A DNA stretch of 64,000 bases from Owenia fusiformis (Eukaryota; Annelida; Polychaeta; Sabellida; Oweniidae). A model generated the notes under the pieces. The model was not told the origin of the DNA. It did not search any database and saw nothing but the letters and a program-made list of their open reading frames with translations. Positions 62,101 through 64,000 of the stretch are shown piece after piece; positions within the stretch are counted from its first letter, which is position 1, and each line of letters starts with the position of its first letter. A program made the position numbers and the translations under genes. The stretch covers positions 5,585,730 to 5,649,729 of the forward strand of contig CAIIXF020000007.1 in the NCBI GenBank assembly GCA_903813345.2, written 5' to 3'.

Positions 62101-63434
62101 CCATGCGTTCGTCTACTGACACATTTTGATCTGGTTGAAAGAGTGCAATTGAAACATTCTGAATATGGTCGATCAAATTGCGTATTTTTCTTAGTTTATC
62201 CTGCACAAATGGGACCTCTCGTGTTGGATCTGATATGTGAAGAAATGCCAAAATTGCCTGAAACCTTTCTCTGGACAAAAACCTCCTAGCCCATAGTCCA
62301 TTGTACAATGTCTTCAATGACCAGTACCTGTCAATCGTTGCCACATCAACAAATCCCATATAAATCAATATAGCAATGAACTGTCGAATTTCTGGGACAG
62401 TTACATCTTGCCAGCCTCCATCAGCAGAAGAATATGATGGCTTGTCTAAGATATTTAACCAGGCATAAAGGTTTGTGTTGTTGACTATTTCTTGTAAAAT
62501 GACATCTGAGAAGAATAGTGAAAATATGGAAAGGGCAGAGGTAAACTGCAGTAGACCATTACGGGTAAGCCTTCCAAGTTGGATGCCTGGCTCTTTGATT
62601 GGACGAAATTGAAATGGGTTGGGGGCAATATCATTTTGACCATACCCGTATTTTATCTGGTCATTAGCCACATCCCGGGCAAAGGTCTTCCTTGTGCTGC
62701 ATCACCTCCTGGACCAGGGGCATCAGGTAGGCTATCATCAGAATCAACACCATTGTCAGCAAGACTGTCATCAGAATCAGTATCATCATCAGCTGTAGAA
62801 TCAGCATCACTATCATCAATTTGCCTAAAATGTTGAAAAGACCTGTTCAAATATCATAGATTTTGAAAATTTTGCCATGGGATGCAGGTAGTATGAATTG
62901 ACATGGAAATCTGGGTAAAAGAAGCAATATTTATAGATATTAACAAATAAAGAAGCAACAGTCATATTTGTATACTGGTTAACTGATTCTGTTTATTGAA
63001 GCAGATAGATAGAAAAGTGCGTAAACTTGAATGTACCCTATTATTGCCCACTCGCGATGGACCGGAAGTAACTTATTCAGCAATTTTATGGACATTTCAT
63101 CGCTATTTCCTATGGTAAAATACCATGTTATGGTACTTTGTATTTTGAAAAAGGTTGGTAATCAGTCTTTTCCTCGCATAATTACTTTTTTTCGTGTTTT
63201 GCTTGCAAAAAGTTTTTTTTTCATTTTTTGAAACTGACAACAACTGACGAACAACACAATCATCTTACATTTTACATACCTAGCTCTCATAAAATCCTCA
63301 TCTAATTGGTTCTCCTCATGCTCTGGTAAACCATCTTCATCACTACAGTCCCCATCAAGTGAAAACCCGTCTTGAAAGAACTGTAAGGCTCTTGTTTTTG
63401 CATCTCTAGCAGGGCGTTTTAAATTTTCCGCCAT
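52854..63434 (-). CDS. piggyBac transposase, six exons (one apparent frameshift)
   Basis: Cut-and-paste transposase (RNase H-fold DDD nuclease acting on TTAA-flanked ends). I place exons on the minus strand at 63434-63280, 62824-61744, 61297-61196, 54081-53965, 53598-53456 and 53134-52854. Every junction has GT/AG sites and keeps frame across the join. The start is an ATG at 63434 in good context (GTCAAAATGG). Order of parts: acidic N-terminus, DDD core, cross-brace C-terminus rich in cysteine. Catalytic aspartates appear in SVDERM, VFYDNWYSS and GMGGVDKSDQ. Total is about 600 residues, normal for the family. Oddity: inside exon 2, between about 62655 and 62700, the acidic region and the core are in different frames, so this copy is probably dead unless the assembly has a 1-base error. 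The intron after exon 3 holds a 6.9-kb retrotransposon. Confidence 0.88.
53605..53910. repeat. Tandem duplication of about 140 bp in a piggyBac intron
   Basis: The block starting GTCTGATGTGAAAATCAG occurs at 53619 and again at 53759 and is almost identical, including TGGTAGGCCTATGGT. It lies wholly within the intron between transposase exons 4 and 5. Confidence 0.85.
53965..54081 (-). CDS. piggyBac transposase exon 4: GGVD-x2-DQ catalytic motif
   Basis: Short exon bounded by acceptor GTTTAG|ACG and donor GCAAG|GTAA. It encodes RQTLVRRPNIISAYNNGMGG followed by VDKSDQLIAR, the most recognisable piggyBac signature with the last catalytic Asp. Exon 3 (61297-61196, LQWKDSKLVTMLSS) must be spliced to it across the inserted retrotransposon; the joined codons (AG|A) restore an Arg and keep frame. 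Exon 5 (53598-53456, YNILQRSRKWWKVIFFHMVD) follows with another in-phase join (AG|G, Arg). Confidence 0.9.
55425..56359 (-). pseudogene. Tyrosine recombinase region of the DIRS/Ngaro fossil
   Basis: The proximal part resembles the SAM-like N-terminal domain of DIRS integrases (APSTRKSYDLLVQF, then LFAAHLRLKNY). The distal part has the catalytic box HSLRIGGAT (H-x-x-R) and the C-terminal motif DIHTYIKKYIR with the likely nucleophilic Tyr. In this family the recombinase integrates a circular DNA copy. Treated as a broken fossil. Confidence 0.85.
56450..57521 (-). pseudogene. Reverse transcriptase/RNase H and end of gag of the DIRS/Ngaro fossil
   Basis: The segment SQRELLSAIGFLSY...CCVIPFGRSFISL matches the connection between reverse transcriptase and RNase H typical of DIRS-type elements (RELxSLIGxLxFxxxVxPxGRxF). 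Upstream, HTCPTCK resembles the knuckle at the end of DIRS gag proteins. Broken in several places, so no product is expected. Confidence 0.7.
58073..58264 (-). pseudogene. Gag-like N-terminal region of the DIRS/Ngaro fossil
   Basis: A Ser/Thr/Pro-rich frame beginning MSETEGPNPSITIEEYHTSN lies just upstream of the knuckle and reverse transcriptase regions, where a gag gene is expected. Composition alone is weak evidence; position is the main argument. Confidence 0.45.
58371..59045. repeat. 100-bp minisatellite inside the DIRS/Ngaro element
   Basis: The block AATATGATGCCCATAAGGCT recurs at 58371, 58471, 58571 and 58671, an exact period of 100 bp. About three shorter, decayed units then follow (TGATAACCTTTAAGAATAAAGG type) to about 59045. 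All units contain TTATCATAATATAAATATGA, itself partly self-complementary. Confidence 0.93.
59200..59640 (-). pseudogene. SGNH/GDSL-type hydrolase segment carried by the retrotransposon
   Basis: Two family blocks are visible in order on the minus strand: ILQLGENDL (block III, G-x-N-D) near 59590 and DPIHLNAKGKS (block V, Asp and His of the catalytic set, D-x-x-H) near 59240. SGNH-like hydrolases are known passengers of some Ngaro-type elements. Here the segment lies before the gag-like region as read on the coding strand. Treated as part of the fossil. Confidence 0.65.
61744..62824 (-). CDS. piggyBac transposase exon 2: acidic region and first two catalytic aspartates
   Basis: Largest exon of the transposase. 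Acceptor ATTTTAG precedes GCAAATTG at 62824; donor CAGAG|GTAGTC lies at 61744. The first 45 residues are Asp/Ser runs (SDDSLADNGVDSDDSLPD), typical of acidic piggyBac N-termini. The core follows with PFQFRPIKEPGIQL, the FFSDVILQEIVNNTN segment, QFIAILIYMGFV, the first catalytic Asp in NVSVDERMVRSKH and the second in YRVFYDNWYSSVALANEL. GTNs-like spacing and the GFKLFVLAET strand also fit the family. The frame of the core is open from about 62700, whereas the acidic part uses another frame, hence the inferred frameshift. The frame beyond 61744 is intron read-through and not part of the protein. Confidence 0.9.
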
Positions 63435-63682
63435 TTTGACAAGTGCATCACGGGAAAAATCAACAAAGTCGTGTTTTCAATTTTTTTTATTTTCTTTATG
63501 TTTTTTTCATGTTAAACCTTATTATACATCAAAAAAGTACATATAATCAACAAAGTAAGTATAAATCTTCAATTTTATACAATTCATGATGGGTGTCACC
63601 CTGACATGCCTCTAGACGCTGGTCCAGAACACCATCGTCAGATTGCTGACGAAATAGCATGGGGCCGTAGTGAGTGGGTTAA

Positions 63683-64000
63683 TGGTCGAAAATCAAAATA
63701 TTGACAAATTTATATAGAATACTTACACGGGGGATAAGCAAAACGAGGGCGAAGCCACGGACTGCGACTCGCGTAACTTTACACCGCAGCCCAGCGACAA
63801 AATGGAGGGACATCCGGCAGTGCCTTCTGCTTCTTCCGACAAAATAGAGAAATCCAGGTATTTTAAATGCTATCGTAGTGTCTAATCGGTGACCAAAATA
63901 TTACTCTGTATCTACTGTTGGTCTGTAGATAAGAAAATAAGCAGTTGTCCAGATCAAGCTAAAACAGTAGCAAAGTTCTGATTTTACCTGTAAAATATGT
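63683..64000. other. Unique flank right of piggyBac, GC-rich promoter-like
   Basis: Moderate CpG content between 63740 and 63800 upstream of the exon candidate; the rest is AT-rich. No TATA box is convincing. Confidence 0.3.
63802..63857 (+). CDS. Possible host first exon, partial
   Basis: AAAATGGAGG (good context) opens MEGHPAVPSASSDKIEKS, followed by TCCAG|GTATTT, a plausible donor. The surrounding 100 bp are far richer in GC and CpG than the window at large (GCGACTCGCGTAAC, ACCGCAGCCCAGCGAC), as at invertebrate promoters. It lies just outside the right end of the piggyBac element. Any later exons fall beyond the window; function unknown. Confidence 0.35.

Larger units (their letters stand above)
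50496..63678 (-). mobile_element. piggyBac-type DNA transposon, nested, about 13.2 kb
   Basis: The element is flanked by the piggyBac target site TTAA at 50492-50495 and 63679-63682. With an 827-bp secondary insertion removed, the left end reads CCCTTTAACTACAGCCCAT. The right end on the other strand reads CCCACTCACTACGGCCCCAT, an imperfect but clear terminal inverted repeat. The minus strand between them encodes a spliced piggyBac transposase. Two younger insertions inflate the element: an inverted-repeat element in the left end (50507-51333) and a DIRS/Ngaro-type retrotransposon (54204-61099). Without them it would be about 5.5 kb. A small hairpin, CGTCAG-ATTG-CTGACG, lies at 63636-63651 just inside the right end, and tandem subterminal repeats lie inside the left end. 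Ends, target site and transposase support each other, so I am confident of family and limits. Confidence 0.93.

Overview
This is a stretch of nuclear DNA from a eukaryote, most likely a marine invertebrate and by style a mollusc, perhaps a bivalve. That assignment is an inference. It rests on AT-rich, intron-like DNA, very abundant hairpin and foldback elements, hAT-type repeats with ends like GGCCCGTAGCCAGG, a piggyBac transposon with spliced introns, and a tyrosine-recombinase retrotransposon of the DIRS/Ngaro type. No rRNA, tRNA, operon or CRISPR array is visible, and no complete host gene. Two or three short exon-like pieces (near 49.7, 50.4 and 63.8 kb) are the only host-gene candidates.

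Layout. 1-6 kb holds a group of short elements built on one plan: a hairpin of about 110-135 bp, a spacer, and a short inverted copy of the sequence that follows the hairpin. It also holds an 825-bp inverted-repeat element. 6-19 kb is mostly featureless AT-rich DNA, with one 850-bp foldback (10.8 kb), one 485-bp inverted-repeat element (12.7 kb) and one minisatellite (15 kb). 19.3-29.8 kb is the oddest region. It carries four unrelated elements with flanking duplications or terminal repeats, and each is filled with arrays of its own short self-complementary word: CGTACGAG, ATGGGGCAAAATCCCA, ATACCATGGTAT, GGGCC/AAAATTTTGG. 30-49.6 kb holds several foldbacks whose arms differ by small hAT-like insertions, so the second arm shows the empty site.

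50.5-63.7 kb is one nested structure. A piggyBac-type DNA transposon (TTAA at both ends, matching terminal repeats) carries a six-exon transposase on the minus strand. Its left terminal repeat is split by a second copy of the 825-bp element. Its fourth exon is separated from the third by a 6.9-kb DIRS/Ngaro-type retrotransposon that landed in an intron. That retrotransposon has identical split direct repeats, so it is young, yet its coding parts are broken. It also carries pieces of an SGNH-type hydrolase.

Most short open frames in the window are chance frames or lie in repeats. I annotated coding sequence only where conserved motifs and splice sites agree.
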